A stretch of 64,000 nucleotides of DNA from Anaeromyxobacter paludicola (GTDB lineage Bacteria; Myxococcota; Myxococcia; Myxococcales; Anaeromyxobacteraceae). Where the stretch lies: contig NZ_AP025592.1 in the NCBI RefSeq assembly GCF_023169965.1, positions 4,092,001-4,156,000 on the forward strand, given 5' to 3'. Both the position numbers and the translations under genes were made by a program. The notes beneath the pieces were generated by a model, which was not told the origin of the DNA, ran no database searches, and saw only the letters and a program-made list of their open reading frames with translations. This document shows positions 48,330 through 57,642 of the stretch, in pieces. Position 1 is the stretch's first letter; each line of letters starts with the position of its first letter.

Positions 48330-49571
48330 ATGTCGGTCGAGTTGAGGGTTCCGAGCATCGGAGAGTCCATCACGCAGGCCACGCTGGGCGCCTGGCTCAA
48401 GCAGGAGGGGGAGCCGGTGCGGGCGGACGAGCCGGTGGTGGAGGTGGAGAGCGAGAAGGCCACGGTGGCGCTGCCGGCGCCGGTCTCCGGCGTGCTCTCG
48501 CGGGTCCTGAAGGGACCGGGCGACACGGTCGCCGTGGGCGAGGTGATCGGTTACCTGGAGGAGGGCGCCGCCGCGACCGCCGCCTCCGGCCCGGGCGCGA
48601 ACCCGGCGGTGAACGCCGCGCCGCGGGCCGCCCCCGCGAGCCCGGCCCCGGCCGCGCCGATCGCCGCCGCCCCGGCCCCGGCGCCCACCGCGGCTCCGAG
48701 GGCGGCCCCGCCGCCTCCCCCCGGCCGCGGGCCGCGCCTCCCGCCCTCGGCGCGCCGGCTCCTCGCCGAGAACGGCCTCTCCGCCGACGCGCTCGCGGGG
48801 CGCGCGCTGCGCAAGGACGACGTGCAGCGGGCGCTCGAGGCCCCCGCGCCGGCGGCGCCGGTGGTGGCCGGCGAGCGCGAGCGGGTGGTGGCGATGACGC
48901 CGCTCCGCCGCACGGTGGCGCGGCGGCTCGTCGAGGCGCAGCGCACCGCCGCCATCCTCACCACCTTCAACGAGGTGGACATGACGCGGGTGCTGGCGCT
49001 GCGCGAGCGGCACCAGGCCGCCTTCACCGAGCGGCACGGGGTGAAGCTCGGGTTCATGTCCTTCTTCGTGAAGGCGGCGGTCGAGGCGCTCAAGGCCATC
49101 CCGGCCGTGAACGCCGAGGTGCGCGGCGAGAGCATCGTCTACAAGGAGCACTACGACGTCGGCGTGGCGGTCGGCGGGGGCAAGGGGCTCGTGGTCCCGG
49201 TGGTGCGCGACGCCGACCGGCTCTCCTTCGCCGAGGTGGAGCTCGCCATCGCGCAGCTCGCGAAGAAGGCCCGCGAGAACCGGATCACGCTCGACGAGCT
49301 CTCGGGCGGCACCTTCACCATCTCGAACGGCGGCATCTACGGCTCGCTGCTCTCCACCCCCATCCTCAACCCGCCGCAGTCCGGGATCCTGGGGCTGCAC
49401 AAGATCGAGCAGCGGGCGGTGGTGCGCGACGGGCAGGTGGTGGCGCGCCCGATGATGTTCGTGGCGCTCTCCTACGACCACCGGCTGGTGGACGGGCGGG
49501 AGGCGGTCACCTTCCTCGTCCGGGTGAAGGAGTGCATCGAGGATCCGGAGCGGCTCCTGCTCGAGGTCTGA
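48330..49571 (+). CDS. sucB: Dihydrolipoamide succinyltransferase, E2 component
   Basis: A 413-residue E2. The lipoyl domain has the swinging-arm Lys in [15 protein letters not shown] (residue about 43). An Ala/Pro hinge of about 60 residues links to the E3/E1-binding peripheral domain ([20 protein letters not shown]). The catalytic acyltransferase domain ends with [19 protein letters not shown], carrying the catalytic His and Asp. GGGAGGGAG precedes the ATG. It is in operon with sucA; no lpd follows, so E3 must be elsewhere in the genome. Confidence 0.97.
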   Translation: MSVELRVPSIGESITQATLGAWLKQEGEPVRADEPVVEVESEKATVALPAPVSGVLSRVLKGPGDTVAVGEVIGYLEEGAAATAASGPGANPAVNAAPRAAPASPAPAAPIAAAPAPAPTAAPRAAPPPPPGRGPRLPPSARRLLAENGLSADALAGRALRKDDVQRALEAPAPAAPVVAGERERVVAMTPLRRTVARRLVEAQRTAAILTTFNEVDMTRVLALRERHQAAFTERHGVKLGFMSFFVKAAVEALKAIPAVNAEVRGESIVYKEHYDVGVAVGGGKGLVVPVVRDADRLSFAEVELAIAQLAKKARENRITLDELSGGTFTISNGGIYGSLLSTPILNPPQSGILGLHKIEQRAVVRDGQVVARPMMFVALSYDHRLVDGREAVTFLVRVKECIEDPERLLLEV

Positions 49572-49602
49572 CGGGCCGGCGGAGCGGCAGGCGGGAGGCC
49601 AC

Positions 49603-52074
49603 ATGGTCGAGCTCTTCCGGCGCCTCTTCCTCTCCGAGGAGTACATGCCCCACGGCCACTGCTACCTGTGGCAGCCGGGGCTGGTGTCCCTGCACGTCGT
49701 CTCCGACGCGCTCATCGGGACCGCCTACCTCGCCATCTCGGTCATCCTGTACCAGCTGGTGCGCCACATCCGGCTGCCGTTCAGCCCGATGATCCTGGCC
49801 TTCGGCGTGTTCATCGGGGCCTGCGGCCTCACCCACTACATGGAGGTGCTGACGCTCTGGTTCCCGGACTACTGGCTCTCCGGCGGCGTGAAGGCGGTCA
49901 CGGCGGTGGCCTCGGTGGCCACCGGCGTCTACCTGTTCCGGGTCCGCCCGACCATCCTCTCCGTCACCCGCGGCGCGCAGCTCGCCGAGGAGCGCCGGGT
50001 GCGGCTCGAGAGCACCCACCGCGAGCTGGAGCGGCTCTACGAGCGGGTGAAGGACCTCGACGACGCCAAGACCCGCTTCTTCGCCAACGTGAGCCACGAG
50101 CTGCGCACGCCGCTCGCCCTGGTGCTCGGGCCGGTGGAGAAGCTCCTCGCCGGGCCGCTGGAGGAGCGGGAGCGGCGGGAGCTCGAGGTGGTGCGGCGCA
50201 ACGGCCGGCTCCTGCTCCGGCACGTGAACGACATGCTCGACCTGGCGCGGCTCGACGAGGGGCGGCTCACCCTCGACTACGCGCGGGTGGACCTCGCCGA
50301 GCGGCTCCGCGGGCTCGCCTCCGCGTTCGAGGGCGTCGCGCGCGACCGGGGCGTCCGGCTCGAGGTGGAGGCGGGGGCGCCGGTGCCGGTGGAGGCCGAC
50401 GCGCCCAAGCTCGACCGGGTGGCGCTCAACCTGCTCGGGAACGCCTTCAAGTTCGCGCCGCCCGCGAGCGCGGTGCGCTGCGCGGTCCGCGCGGAGGGCG
50501 ACCGCGCGGTGCTGGAGGTGGAGGACCAGGGGCCGGGCGTGCCGCCGGAGCTGCGCGAGGCCATCTTCGAGCGGTTCCGGCAGGGCCGGGGCGCGCCGGA
50601 GGGCGCCGGGCTCGGGCTCGCCATCTCGCGCGAGCTGGTCGTGCTGCACGGCGGGACCATCGGCGTGGGGGACGGGGCGCGCGGCGGCGCGCGCTTCACC
50701 GTCGCCGTCCCCCTCCGCGCGCCGGCCGGCGCCCCGGTCGCGGCGGCGCCGCCGCCGCTCGGGCTCGAGGCGGCCCGCGCCACGGCCGACCTCCCGCCCG
50801 GCGCGGCCCGGGAGCTCCCCGCCCTGCCGGTGGACCCGAGCGCCCCGCTCGTGCTGCTCGTGGAGGACAACGCCGAGATGGGCCGGTTCGCCGCCGCCGC
50901 GCTCGCGGCCGAGTTCCGGGTGGCGACCGCGTCGGAGGGGGCGGAGGGGCTCCGCAAGGCCGAGGCGCTCGAGCCCGACCTCGTGGTGACCGACCTCATG
51001 ATGCCCGGGCTGCCGGGCGACGCGCTGGTCTCGGCCCTCCGCCGGCTGCCCGCCCTCGGGCGCACGCCGGTGATGGTGCTCACCGCCCGCGCCGACGAGC
51101 GGCAGCGGCTGGCGCTGCTCCGGGACGGGGCCCAGGACTACCTCGTGAAGCCGTTCCACCCGGAGGAGCTGCTGGCCCGGGCCCGGAACCTCGTCGCCAT
51201 GAAGCGCTCGAGCGACGTGCTGCGGGCGGAGCTGGCGCAGCGGAGCGGCGATCTCGAGGCGCTCGCCCGCGAGGTGGCCCGGCGCAAGCGCGAGCTGGAG
51301 GTGGCGCTCGAGACCGCGCAGGTGGCCCGCGAGCAGGCCGAGCGCGCCAGCCAGGTGAAGAGCGTGTTCCTCGGCATGGTCTCGCACGAGCTGCGCACGC
51401 CCATCACCTCCATGCTCCTCACGCTCCAGAGCCTGCAGCGCCAGGGCGCCGCGCCCCCCGAGGCGAGGGCCCGGGCCATGCAGCGGATCGAGCAGGCGGC
51501 GCGGCGGCTCCTCGAGCTCATCGAGTCGCTCCTCGAGTACACCCGCGTCGAGAGCGGCCGGCTCGTGGTGCGGCCGGAGCGGGTGGACCTGGCGCGGCTC
51601 GCCCGCGAGGTGGCCGACGAGCTCCTGCCGCAGGCCCAGGCCAGGCTGCTCAAGCTGGAGGTGGAGGCCGCGCCCCTGCCGCCGCTCGAGGCCGACCCGC
51701 GGCTCCTGCGGCTCGTGCTCATCAACCTCGTGGTGAACGCCATCAAGTACACCGAGCGGGGCGGCGTCCGGATCACCGCCGGCGAGGACGGGGACCGGCA
51801 GTGGGTCGCGGTGGCCGACACCGGGCCGGGCATCCCGCCGGAGGCGCGGGACCGGATCTTCGAGCCCTTCGAGCAGGTCGGGGCGCTCGAGAACAAGCAC
51901 CAGCCCGGGGTCGGCATCGGGCTCTCGCTCGTGCGCGGGATCGCGGCCGCCATCGGCGGCCGGGTGGAGCTGGTGGAGAGCGGTCCCGCGGGGACGGTCT
52001 TCCGCGTCGCGGTCCCGCTCCGGCCCGCGCTCAAGGAGCCGGAGCCGGCCCCGGGGGCTCCGGCGCCGCGCTGA
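49603..52074 (+). CDS. Hybrid histidine kinase with ETR1-like ethylene-binding membrane domain
   Basis: An 823-residue kinase. Residues about 27-115 form three membrane helices like plant ETR1: SDALIGTAYLAI (Asp35, Tyr42), FGVFIGACGLTHYMEV (Ile71, Cys74, His78) and VKAVTAVASVATG (Lys97). In ETR1 and cyanobacterial Etr1 the Cys and His ligate the copper that binds ethylene. Then HisKA (His165 in SHELRTPLALV) with HATPase, a receiver (Asp464 in VVTDLMMPG), a coiled coil, and a second HisKA (His595) with HATPase. ETR1 Pro36 is Ser here. It lies 31 bases after sucB. Confidence 0.85.
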   Translation: MVELFRRLFLSEEYMPHGHCYLWQPGLVSLHVVSDALIGTAYLAISVILYQLVRHIRLPFSPMILAFGVFIGACGLTHYMEVLTLWFPDYWLSGGVKAVTAVASVATGVYLFRVRPTILSVTRGAQLAEERRVRLESTHRELERLYERVKDLDDAKTRFFANVSHELRTPLALVLGPVEKLLAGPLEERERRELEVVRRNGRLLLRHVNDMLDLARLDEGRLTLDYARVDLAERLRGLASAFEGVARDRGVRLEVEAGAPVPVEADAPKLDRVALNLLGNAFKFAPPASAVRCAVRAEGDRAVLEVEDQGPGVPPELREAIFERFRQGRGAPEGAGLGLAISRELVVLHGGTIGVGDGARGGARFTVAVPLRAPAGAPVAAAPPPLGLEAARATADLPPGAARELPALPVDPSAPLVLLVEDNAEMGRFAAAALAAEFRVATASEGAEGLRKAEALEPDLVVTDLMMPGLPGDALVSALRRLPALGRTPVMVLTARADERQRLALLRDGAQDYLVKPFHPEELLARARNLVAMKRSSDVLRAELAQRSGDLEALAREVARRKRELEVALETAQVAREQAERASQVKSVFLGMVSHELRTPITSMLLTLQSLQRQGAAPPEARARAMQRIEQAARRLLELIESLLEYTRVESGRLVVRPERVDLARLAREVADELLPQAQARLLKLEVEAAPLPPLEADPRLLRLVLINLVVNAIKYTERGGVRITAGEDGDRQWVAVADTGPGIPPEARDRIFEPFEQVGALENKHQPGVGIGLSLVRGIAAAIGGRVELVESGPAGTVFRVAVPLRPALKEPEPAPGAPAPR

Positions 52075-52798
52075 CGCGCCCCTCGAGCAGCCCCCGCAGC
52101 GAGAGCGCGTCGGCCACCGCGTGGCCGTGCAGGTCGTTGTTGAAGAACACCCAGGCGTCGCCGCCGCCGCGGGCGTGCCGCGAGAGGTCGCGGGCCACCG
52201 GCTGCAGCGCCTCCGGCCCGTAGCGCCCGTCGTAGTGGCCGGTGGTGCCGTGGAAGCGGAGGTAGCGGAAGGGGCCGGTGAGCCGCGGCGGGTGGGTGTC
52301 CACGAGGTCGTGCTCGCAGAAGGCGGCGCCGCGCCGGTCGAGCACGTCGCAGACGTCGCGGCGGTACCAGCGGTCGGAGCGGAACTCGACGGCGCTCGCG
52401 AGCCCCTCCGGCACCGCCGCCAGGAAGGCGTCGAGCCGCCCGGGGTCGGGCGCGAGCCTTGGCGGGAGCTGCCACAGGATGGGACCGAGCTTGCCGCCGA
52501 GCCGGCGGACCGGGTCGAGGAACCGGGCCAGGCCCGGCTCCGGATCGAGGAGCTGCTTCATGTGCGTGAGGTACCGGCTCCCCTTCACCGCGAAGCGGAA
52601 GTCGCCGGGGACCTGCGCGCGCCAGCGCTCCACCGCGCCGGGCAGGGGCAGCCTGTAGAACGTGGCGTTGAGCTCCAGGCAGTCGAAGGAGCGGGCGTAC
52701 CGGGCGAGCCAGAGCCGCTGCGCCAGCCCCTCCGGGTAGAGGACCCCGCGCCAGTGCCGGTACTGGTAGCCGCTCGTGCCGACGCGGATGGCTCCCAT
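52031..52798 (-). CDS. DUF72 (YecE-like) family protein
   Basis: A 255-residue TIM-barrel-like protein, family DUF72. Conserved blocks: IRVGTSGYQYRHWRGVLYPE, FDCLELNATFYRLP, FRFAVKGSRYLTHMKQL, GPILWQLPP, AVEFRSDRWYRRDV, and AWVFFNNDLHGHAVADAL. No enzymatic activity is established for the family. It converges with the hybrid kinase and overlaps its 3' end by 44 bases. The last 25 residues are Pro/Ala-rich, translated over the overlap. Confidence 0.92.
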   Translation of the reverse strand: MGAIRVGTSGYQYRHWRGVLYPEGLAQRLWLARYARSFDCLELNATFYRLPLPGAVERWRAQVPGDFRFAVKGSRYLTHMKQLLDPEPGLARFLDPVRRLGGKLGPILWQLPPRLAPDPGRLDAFLAAVPEGLASAVEFRSDRWYRRDVCDVLDRRGAAFCEHDLVDTHPPRLTGPFRYLRFHGTTGHYDGRYGPEALQPVARDLSRHARGGGDAWVFFNNDLHGHAVADALSLRGLLEGRVSAAPEPPGPAPAP

Positions 52799-52874
52799 GG
52801 CCCTAACCTAGGCGCGGGGCGCCGCCGGCGCGGCACGGGACAGGGGACGCGCCTGCGACGGGCGTCGCCAGCGC

Positions 52875-55487
52875 TCAGCGGCCCGGCGCCCCTCGCGGCG
52901 GCCGCGGCGCGGGCGGCGACGCGGTGAGCGGGTCCTCCGGCCAGGCGTGGCGCGGGTACCGGCGCGAGAGCTCGCGCCGGATCGCCGGGTAGTGCCGCTC
53001 CCAGAACCCGGCGAGGTCGCTCGTGACCTGCACGGCGCGGTGGTTCGGCGCGAGCAGGTGGAGCGTGAGCGGCACCCGTCCCCCGGCGAGCGCCGGGCCG
53101 CGGGCGAGGCCGAAGAAGTCCTGCAGCCGGCTCTCCACCCAGGGCGGCTTGCCGGCCGCCTCGTACCGCACCTCGAGGGCGCGGCCGGAGGGCAGCCGGA
53201 TCCGCTCCGGCGCGAGCTCCTGGAGCGCCGCCCGGGCCCGCCCGGGCAGGGCGGCGAGGACCGCCTCCTCGAGCCCGGCCTCGCGCAGCTCGGCGAACGA
53301 GGTGCGCCCCTCGCAGAGCCCGGCGAGCGCCGCCGCGAGGTCGGCCTCCGACGGCGCGGCGAGCCCCGCCGCGGGCGCGTGGCGGGCCGCGAAGTCGAGC
53401 CGGGCGAGGAGCCGGTCGAGCGCGCCCTCGGCGGCGAAGGCGCGCGGGCCCCGCTCCTGCGCGGCGCGCGCGAGCACCGCCGCGGCGCGGGCCGGATCCG
53501 GGCGGGCGAGCCGCTTCTCCTCGAGCACCAGGTCCCGGTAGAGGAGCCGCTCGCGGGCCTCGACCCGCTCGCCCGCGGCGTTCCAGGCCACCTCCTCGTC
53601 GTAGCGCAGGTCCCCGGCGAAGAGGTCGAGGAGCAGCTCCTCCGAGGCCGCGCTCGCGAGCCGCACCACCGGGCCGCCGCGCGCGCCCGGCGCGGGCCGC
53701 GCGCCACGCCGCTCGCCCGCGTCCACCGCCACGAGGAGCGGCGCCTCGCGGACCACGCTCGCCTCGTCGAGCCGGGCGCTGCCGCCGCCCACCAGCACCA
53801 CCTCGTCGGAGCCGGGCGCGCGCCGCCGGCCGACCCGGTCCGGGTAGGCGGCGAGCGTGGCCGCCAGCAGCGCCCCCTCGTCGTCGCCGCGGGTCCGGAC
53901 GAGCCGGCAGAGCTGGCGGAAGCTGCGGCCCACCGACGCCGCGGCCCCCGGGGAGAGCCCCAGCCGCCGGCAGCGCTCGGGGGAGGGGCCGCCGCCGTCG
54001 GACGCCTGGTGGAAGAGGTGCGCCAGCTCGAGCAGGTCGGAGGGGCCGGTGGGGGTGTCGAGCCTGCCCCCCGCACCGAAGGGGCTCCGCTCGCGCAGGT
54101 CGCGCTCGCCGAGGATGGCGGCGAGGAGCGCGCCCTCCTGGCCGGCGCCGCGCGCGTCGGCCTCGAGGACCAGCCGCGCCAGGCGCGGGTGGAGCGGGAA
54201 CCGGAGCATCCGCCGGCCGGGCTCGGTGATCCGGCCCTCGGCGTCGAGCGCCCCGAGCTGGCGGAGGAGGCCCACGGCCGCCTCGAGCGCGGCGGGCGGG
54301 GGCGGCTCGAACCAGGCGAACGCGCCCTCGCCGCCGGCCTCGGGCCCCGCCCCGAGCTCGCGCGCCGCGAGGCCGAAGGAGGCGAGCGAGAGCACCGCCT
54401 CCGAGAGGTCCTCGCGGGCGATCTCCGGGAGGTCGAACTCGGGGCGGCCGTCGTGGTCGTGCCGGGTGTAGAGCCGCACGGCGCGCCCGGGGCCGGTGCG
54501 GCCGGCGCGCCCGGCCCGCTGCGCCGCCGAGGCGCGGCTCACCTTCTTCACCTCGAGCGTGGGGAGGCCCGACCAGGGCGAGTGCGAGGCGACGCGGGCG
54601 AGGCCGGAGTCGATCACCGCGGTGACGCCGGGGATGGTGACCGAGGTCTCGGCCACGTTGGTGGAGAGGATCACCTTGCGCCGCGGGCCCGGGCGCACGG
54701 CGCGGTCCTGCTCCTCCGGGGCGAGGTCGCCGTGGAGCGGCACGAGGTCGAGGCCGGCCGACTGCGCGAGCGGGGCGAGCGCCTCCCGGGCGCGCCGGAT
54801 CTCGGCGGCGCCGGGGAGGAAGACGAGCACGTCGCCGGCCGGCGCGGCGGAGACCGCCTTGCGCACCGCCGAGGCGACGAGCTGCTCGAGCCGGACGTCG
54901 GGCCGGGCGGCCTCGGCGGGGGAGAGGTACTCCACCTCCACCGGGAACATCCGCCCCTCGGAGCGGAGGGAGGGCGCGCCGAGGAAGCGCGCCACCGGGG
55001 CGGCGTCGAGCGTGGCCGACATGGCGACGAGCCGGAGCTCGGGGCGGGCGGTGCGCTGGAGCCGCCGCAGGAGCGCCAGCGCGAGGTCGCCGTGCAGGTG
55101 GCGCTCGTGGAACTCGTCGAGGAGGACGGCGGCCACCCCGGGCAGCCCCGGGTCGGACAGGAGGCGGCGCGTCAGCAGCCCCTCGGTCACGAAGCGGAGG
55201 CGCGTGCGCGGCCCGGCCACCTCCTCGAAGCGGACCTGGTAGCCGGCGGTCTCGCCGGGACGCTCACCCAGCTCCTCGGCGACGCGGCGGGCCGCCATGC
55301 GGGCCGCGAGCCGGCGCGGCTCGAGCACCACCACCTCGCCCGCCCCGGCGAGCCCGGCCTCGAGCAGCGCGCGGGGGACCCGGGTGGTCTTGCCGGCCCC
55401 GGGCGGCGCCTCGATGACGAGCGACGGCCCGCGGCGGAGCGCCTCGGCGATCTCCGGCAGGAGCGGGTCGATGGGGAGGGGCTGCAT
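52875..55487 (-). CDS. hrpB: ATP-dependent RNA helicase HrpB-type
   Basis: An 870-residue DEAH-box helicase starting at ATG 55487 (an alternative six codons up). Walker A is APPGAGKTTRVPRALLEAG and the DEAH-type box is LLDEFHERHLHGDLALAL; SATLDAAPVARFLG and helicase motif IV-VI regions follow, with VRLYTRHDHDGRPEFDLPEI. The HrpB C-terminal domain (VTSDLAGFWERHYPAIRREL) ends the protein. HrpB helicases are widespread but poorly characterised; they process RNA in some species. The gene stands alone. Confidence 0.94.
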   Translation of the reverse strand: MQPLPIDPLLPEIAEALRRGPSLVIEAPPGAGKTTRVPRALLEAGLAGAGEVVVLEPRRLAARMAARRVAEELGERPGETAGYQVRFEEVAGPRTRLRFVTEGLLTRRLLSDPGLPGVAAVLLDEFHERHLHGDLALALLRRLQRTARPELRLVAMSATLDAAPVARFLGAPSLRSEGRMFPVEVEYLSPAEAARPDVRLEQLVASAVRKAVSAAPAGDVLVFLPGAAEIRRAREALAPLAQSAGLDLVPLHGDLAPEEQDRAVRPGPRRKVILSTNVAETSVTIPGVTAVIDSGLARVASHSPWSGLPTLEVKKVSRASAAQRAGRAGRTGPGRAVRLYTRHDHDGRPEFDLPEIAREDLSEAVLSLASFGLAARELGAGPEAGGEGAFAWFEPPPPAALEAAVGLLRQLGALDAEGRITEPGRRMLRFPLHPRLARLVLEADARGAGQEGALLAAILGERDLRERSPFGAGGRLDTPTGPSDLLELAHLFHQASDGGGPSPERCRRLGLSPGAAASVGRSFRQLCRLVRTRGDDEGALLAATLAAYPDRVGRRRAPGSDEVVLVGGGSARLDEASVVREAPLLVAVDAGERRGARPAPGARGGPVVRLASAASEELLLDLFAGDLRYDEEVAWNAAGERVEARERLLYRDLVLEEKRLARPDPARAAAVLARAAQERGPRAFAAEGALDRLLARLDFAARHAPAAGLAAPSEADLAAALAGLCEGRTSFAELREAGLEEAVLAALPGRARAALQELAPERIRLPSGRALEVRYEAAGKPPWVESRLQDFFGLARGPALAGGRVPLTLHLLAPNHRAVQVTSDLAGFWERHYPAIRRELSRRYPRHAWPEDPLTASPPAPRPPRGAPGR

Positions 55488-55535
55488 GGGGGGAGTCCAT
55501 AGCACGGGATGGCGGGGGAGGCCGCGACCGCCCTC

Positions 55536-56690
55536 TCATCGCTCGTCTTCGGTTGCAGCGGGGCTCGCACTGCCGGCCGTGCGTCGCGTGAACCGGTCCA
55601 TCCACTCGTCCCCGTATGCGCCTCGAGCGGCGAGGTCGTTGTGGGCTCGGCAAAGCACCCTCAAGTTAACGGCGGTCGTTCGTCCTCCGAGCGCGCGCGG
55701 GATGACGTGGTCCAGCTCGAGGCGGCGCGTCGAGCCGCAGACGCCGCCCGAGGCGAGGGGCCACTGGCAGCGCCCTTCATCGCGCTTCCAGACCTCGCGC
55801 CTCACGTGGGCAGGGACGTAGCGGTCGCGAGCGGCAGCCTCTGCCTCCGGCTCGTCCGGCACCTCGGTGCGGCCGGTCGCAGCCCGGGGCTTTGCCACGA
55901 GCCCCTTCCGCCTGGCGCTCCGGTCGAGGAGGAGGTCGAGGCCGGCCTCGAGGATCTCCTCCGCGAAGCCGCCGGGGCATGCGTGAGAGAGGGCGTCGCG
56001 GGCGGCTTCGAGCTTCTCGAGGAACCGGCGGGAGACGGTGATGTGGAGGCGACGGAGGTCGGCGGTGAGCGGGTCCGCCGCAGCGCGCGGGGGGTGGGGA
56101 GGAGCCGGTGGAGTCGGGGTCGCCGTCGCGGTGGACGTCAAGGGTGCAGTCGAGGTCGGAACGGGAGCGATCGTCCGATCCAGTTCAACCGGTTGAACCA
56201 GAAGCTGCGTGTTCTCACCCATCCCGCTTCCGGCAGATGCGGCAATCGTTCGGGTCCCTGAACCCACCGGCACCGCCGTGACCACCTCTCGCCGCGGCGT
56301 TGCCTCGGCCGGCGAGATGGCCGCCGCTTCCGCCATCGCCTCCCGCTTGGAGCAATGGAAGAAGCGCGGCAGCACCTCGTGCCGGTTCTCGGGCGTCATC
56401 ACCTTCGCGAGCGCGACGACGCTCGTGATGCAGAGCTTGCCTTCCCGGAGCGGCTCGACCACCTCGGGAAATCGCCGCACCAGCTCGTCCGCCACCTTGC
56501 GGTAATGGGCAGCGCCCTTGGACAGTCCGAGCTCTCGGTGGAGATAGTAGAAGAGGCTCGAGTGGCCGAGCTCGAGCCAGCGCCGCTGGCGGTCGAAGTC
56601 CGCGAGGGCGAGGAGGAACTCGGCGAGGGCGCCCTGCTCCTTGCGGAGGAGCTGGGCGAGGCGGGCGGTCTCGGAGAGCGCGCTGTTCAT
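55536..56690 (-). CDS. HNH endonuclease-domain protein
   Basis: A 384-residue protein from ATG 56690. The N-terminal 170 residues are a helical domain (LSETARLAQLLRKEQGALAE, LSKGAAHYRKVADELVRRFP). A Thr/Pro-rich low-complexity linker follows. The C-terminal HNH is CQWPLASGGVCGSTRRLELD, then HVIPRALGGRT, NLRVLCRAHNDLAARG: two Cys and the H-N-H residues are present. Similar N-domain/HNH proteins are often multi-copy in Anaeromyxobacter-like genomes (general knowledge). It starts directly behind a perfect GGTGAGA/TCTCACC hairpin. Function in defence or mobility is not shown. Confidence 0.82.
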   Translation of the reverse strand: MNSALSETARLAQLLRKEQGALAEFLLALADFDRQRRWLELGHSSLFYYLHRELGLSKGAAHYRKVADELVRRFPEVVEPLREGKLCITSVVALAKVMTPENRHEVLPRFFHCSKREAMAEAAAISPAEATPRREVVTAVPVGSGTRTIAASAGSGMGENTQLLVQPVELDRTIAPVPTSTAPLTSTATATPTPPAPPHPPRAAADPLTADLRRLHITVSRRFLEKLEAARDALSHACPGGFAEEILEAGLDLLLDRSARRKGLVAKPRAATGRTEVPDEPEAEAAARDRYVPAHVRREVWKRDEGRCQWPLASGGVCGSTRRLELDHVIPRALGGRTTAVNLRVLCRAHNDLAARGAYGDEWMDRFTRRTAGSASPAATEDER

Positions 56691-56707
56691 GGTGAGAGTG
56701 TCTCACC
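56691..56707. promoter_or_regulatory. Hairpin abutting the HNH gene start
   Basis: GGTGAGA-GTG-TCTCACC is a perfect 7-bp inverted repeat, adjacent to the HNH start codon on the minus strand. On the mRNA it would sit over the ribosome site, so it could block translation, or act as an operator. Its GTGTCTCACCGG half resembles the repeats at 20644-20680. Confidence 0.55.
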
Positions 56708-57069
56708 GGATCTTTGGGCTCCGCCAAACGCACGAGGATGCTTCCTGGCGCGAGATCGGGCGCGGGGAGCTTGGCGACGGCGAGAGGGCGCCGAGGTCCG
56801 CACCTCGGCAGCGCATCGCCTCGTGAAGGCCGCTCTTTGGGCGCGAGCGGATCGCGGGCGCGAAGCGAGCGGAATCGCGTCAACCATTCACCATGGGGAA
56901 ATGGGTACCCGCCTTCGCGTCCCGACCTCACGGCTCGTAATCGGCCCGGCTCGGCCTCGCGTCCTCCGCCCTCCGGCACCAACCCCCACCCACGCAGTTC
57001 GTGGAACCCGGCACCCGCGCCTGCGTTAGGCTTTCCGAACGGCGCCTCTCTCGTCTGTGGGGTAACGGC
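56708..57069. other. Intergenic region, no gene seen
   Basis: This 362-base stretch lies between the divergent HNH and cytochrome c genes and must hold both promoters. Frames on either strand lack good starts, motifs or codon bias. It is slightly less GC-rich than its surroundings. A GCCTGCGTTAGG-like segment near 57022 could be part of a promoter, but no box is convincing. Confidence 0.4.
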
Positions 57070-57591
57070 ATGAGGTTCGTCTCAGGGATGCTCTTCACCC
57101 TCGGGATGCTGGTCGTCGGCGGCGCGGCGGTGGTCGCCTCGGGGCTGGTGGACATGTCGGCCACCCGGCCGCCGTCCGCCCTGGAGCGGCTCGTCGGATC
57201 GGTGCTGGCCGACCGGTCCACCGCCCGGCGGGCACCGCGGACCGGGAACCCGCTCCCGGGCACCCCGGAGGTGCTTGCGGCGGGGCTGGCCCTCTACCGG
57301 CGCGACTGCCTGCAGTGCCACGGCGCGCCCGGCGTGTCGCCCTGGGGCGCGGCGCTGGGGCTCAACCCCTCGCCGCCGGACCTCGCGGCGCCCGACGCGC
57401 AGGAGGGCTCGGACGGGGACCTCTTCTTCGTCATCTCCCACGGCGTGCGGATGACCGGGATGCCGGGCTGGGCCACGTCGCACGACGAGCGGGAGCTCTG
57501 GCACCTCGTCGCCTTCGTGCGCCACCTGCCGCGGCTCGCGCCGGCGGAGAAGCAGGCCCTGAAGGCGGCGGCGGAGGCGGCGAGGCGGTAG
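57070..57591 (+). CDS. Membrane-anchored monoheme cytochrome c
   Basis: A 173-residue protein from ATG 57070. An uncleaved N-terminal helix (residues about 3-27, FVSGMLFTLGMLVVGGAAVV) anchors it. A class-I cytochrome c domain follows at residues 70-155: heme site CLQCHGAP and a probable axial Met in MTGMPGW. Expected in the periplasm, passing electrons between respiratory enzymes. There is no neighbouring oxidase or reductase, so its partner is open. An in-frame upstream start at 57001 adds a basic leader and seems less likely. Confidence 0.9.
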   Translation: MRFVSGMLFTLGMLVVGGAAVVASGLVDMSATRPPSALERLVGSVLADRSTARRAPRTGNPLPGTPEVLAAGLALYRRDCLQCHGAPGVSPWGAALGLNPSPPDLAAPDAQEGSDGDLFFVISHGVRMTGMPGWATSHDERELWHLVAFVRHLPRLAPAEKQALKAAAEAARR

Positions 57592-57642
57592 CGCCCCGCG
57601 CGTCGCCTCGGCGCTCCGCCGGCTCGAGCGAGAACGCCGCGT

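Noticed and set aside
44286-49646. Long minus-strand open frame across the sucA-sucB region
   Set aside because: It is antisense to two clear TCA enzymes and has His/Arg/Val-rich composition without motifs. Only the segment up to the ATG at 45401 is a real gene.
56183-56198. GTTCAACCGGTTGAAC palindrome inside the HNH gene as an operator
   Set aside because: It lies in the middle of the coding linker, so it is more likely chance or a feature of the gene's ancestry than a binding site.
57001-57069. Longer start for the cytochrome c gene at 57001
   Set aside because: It would add a basic leader ahead of the clear N-terminal membrane helix, and the ATG at 57070 gives a normal anchor.
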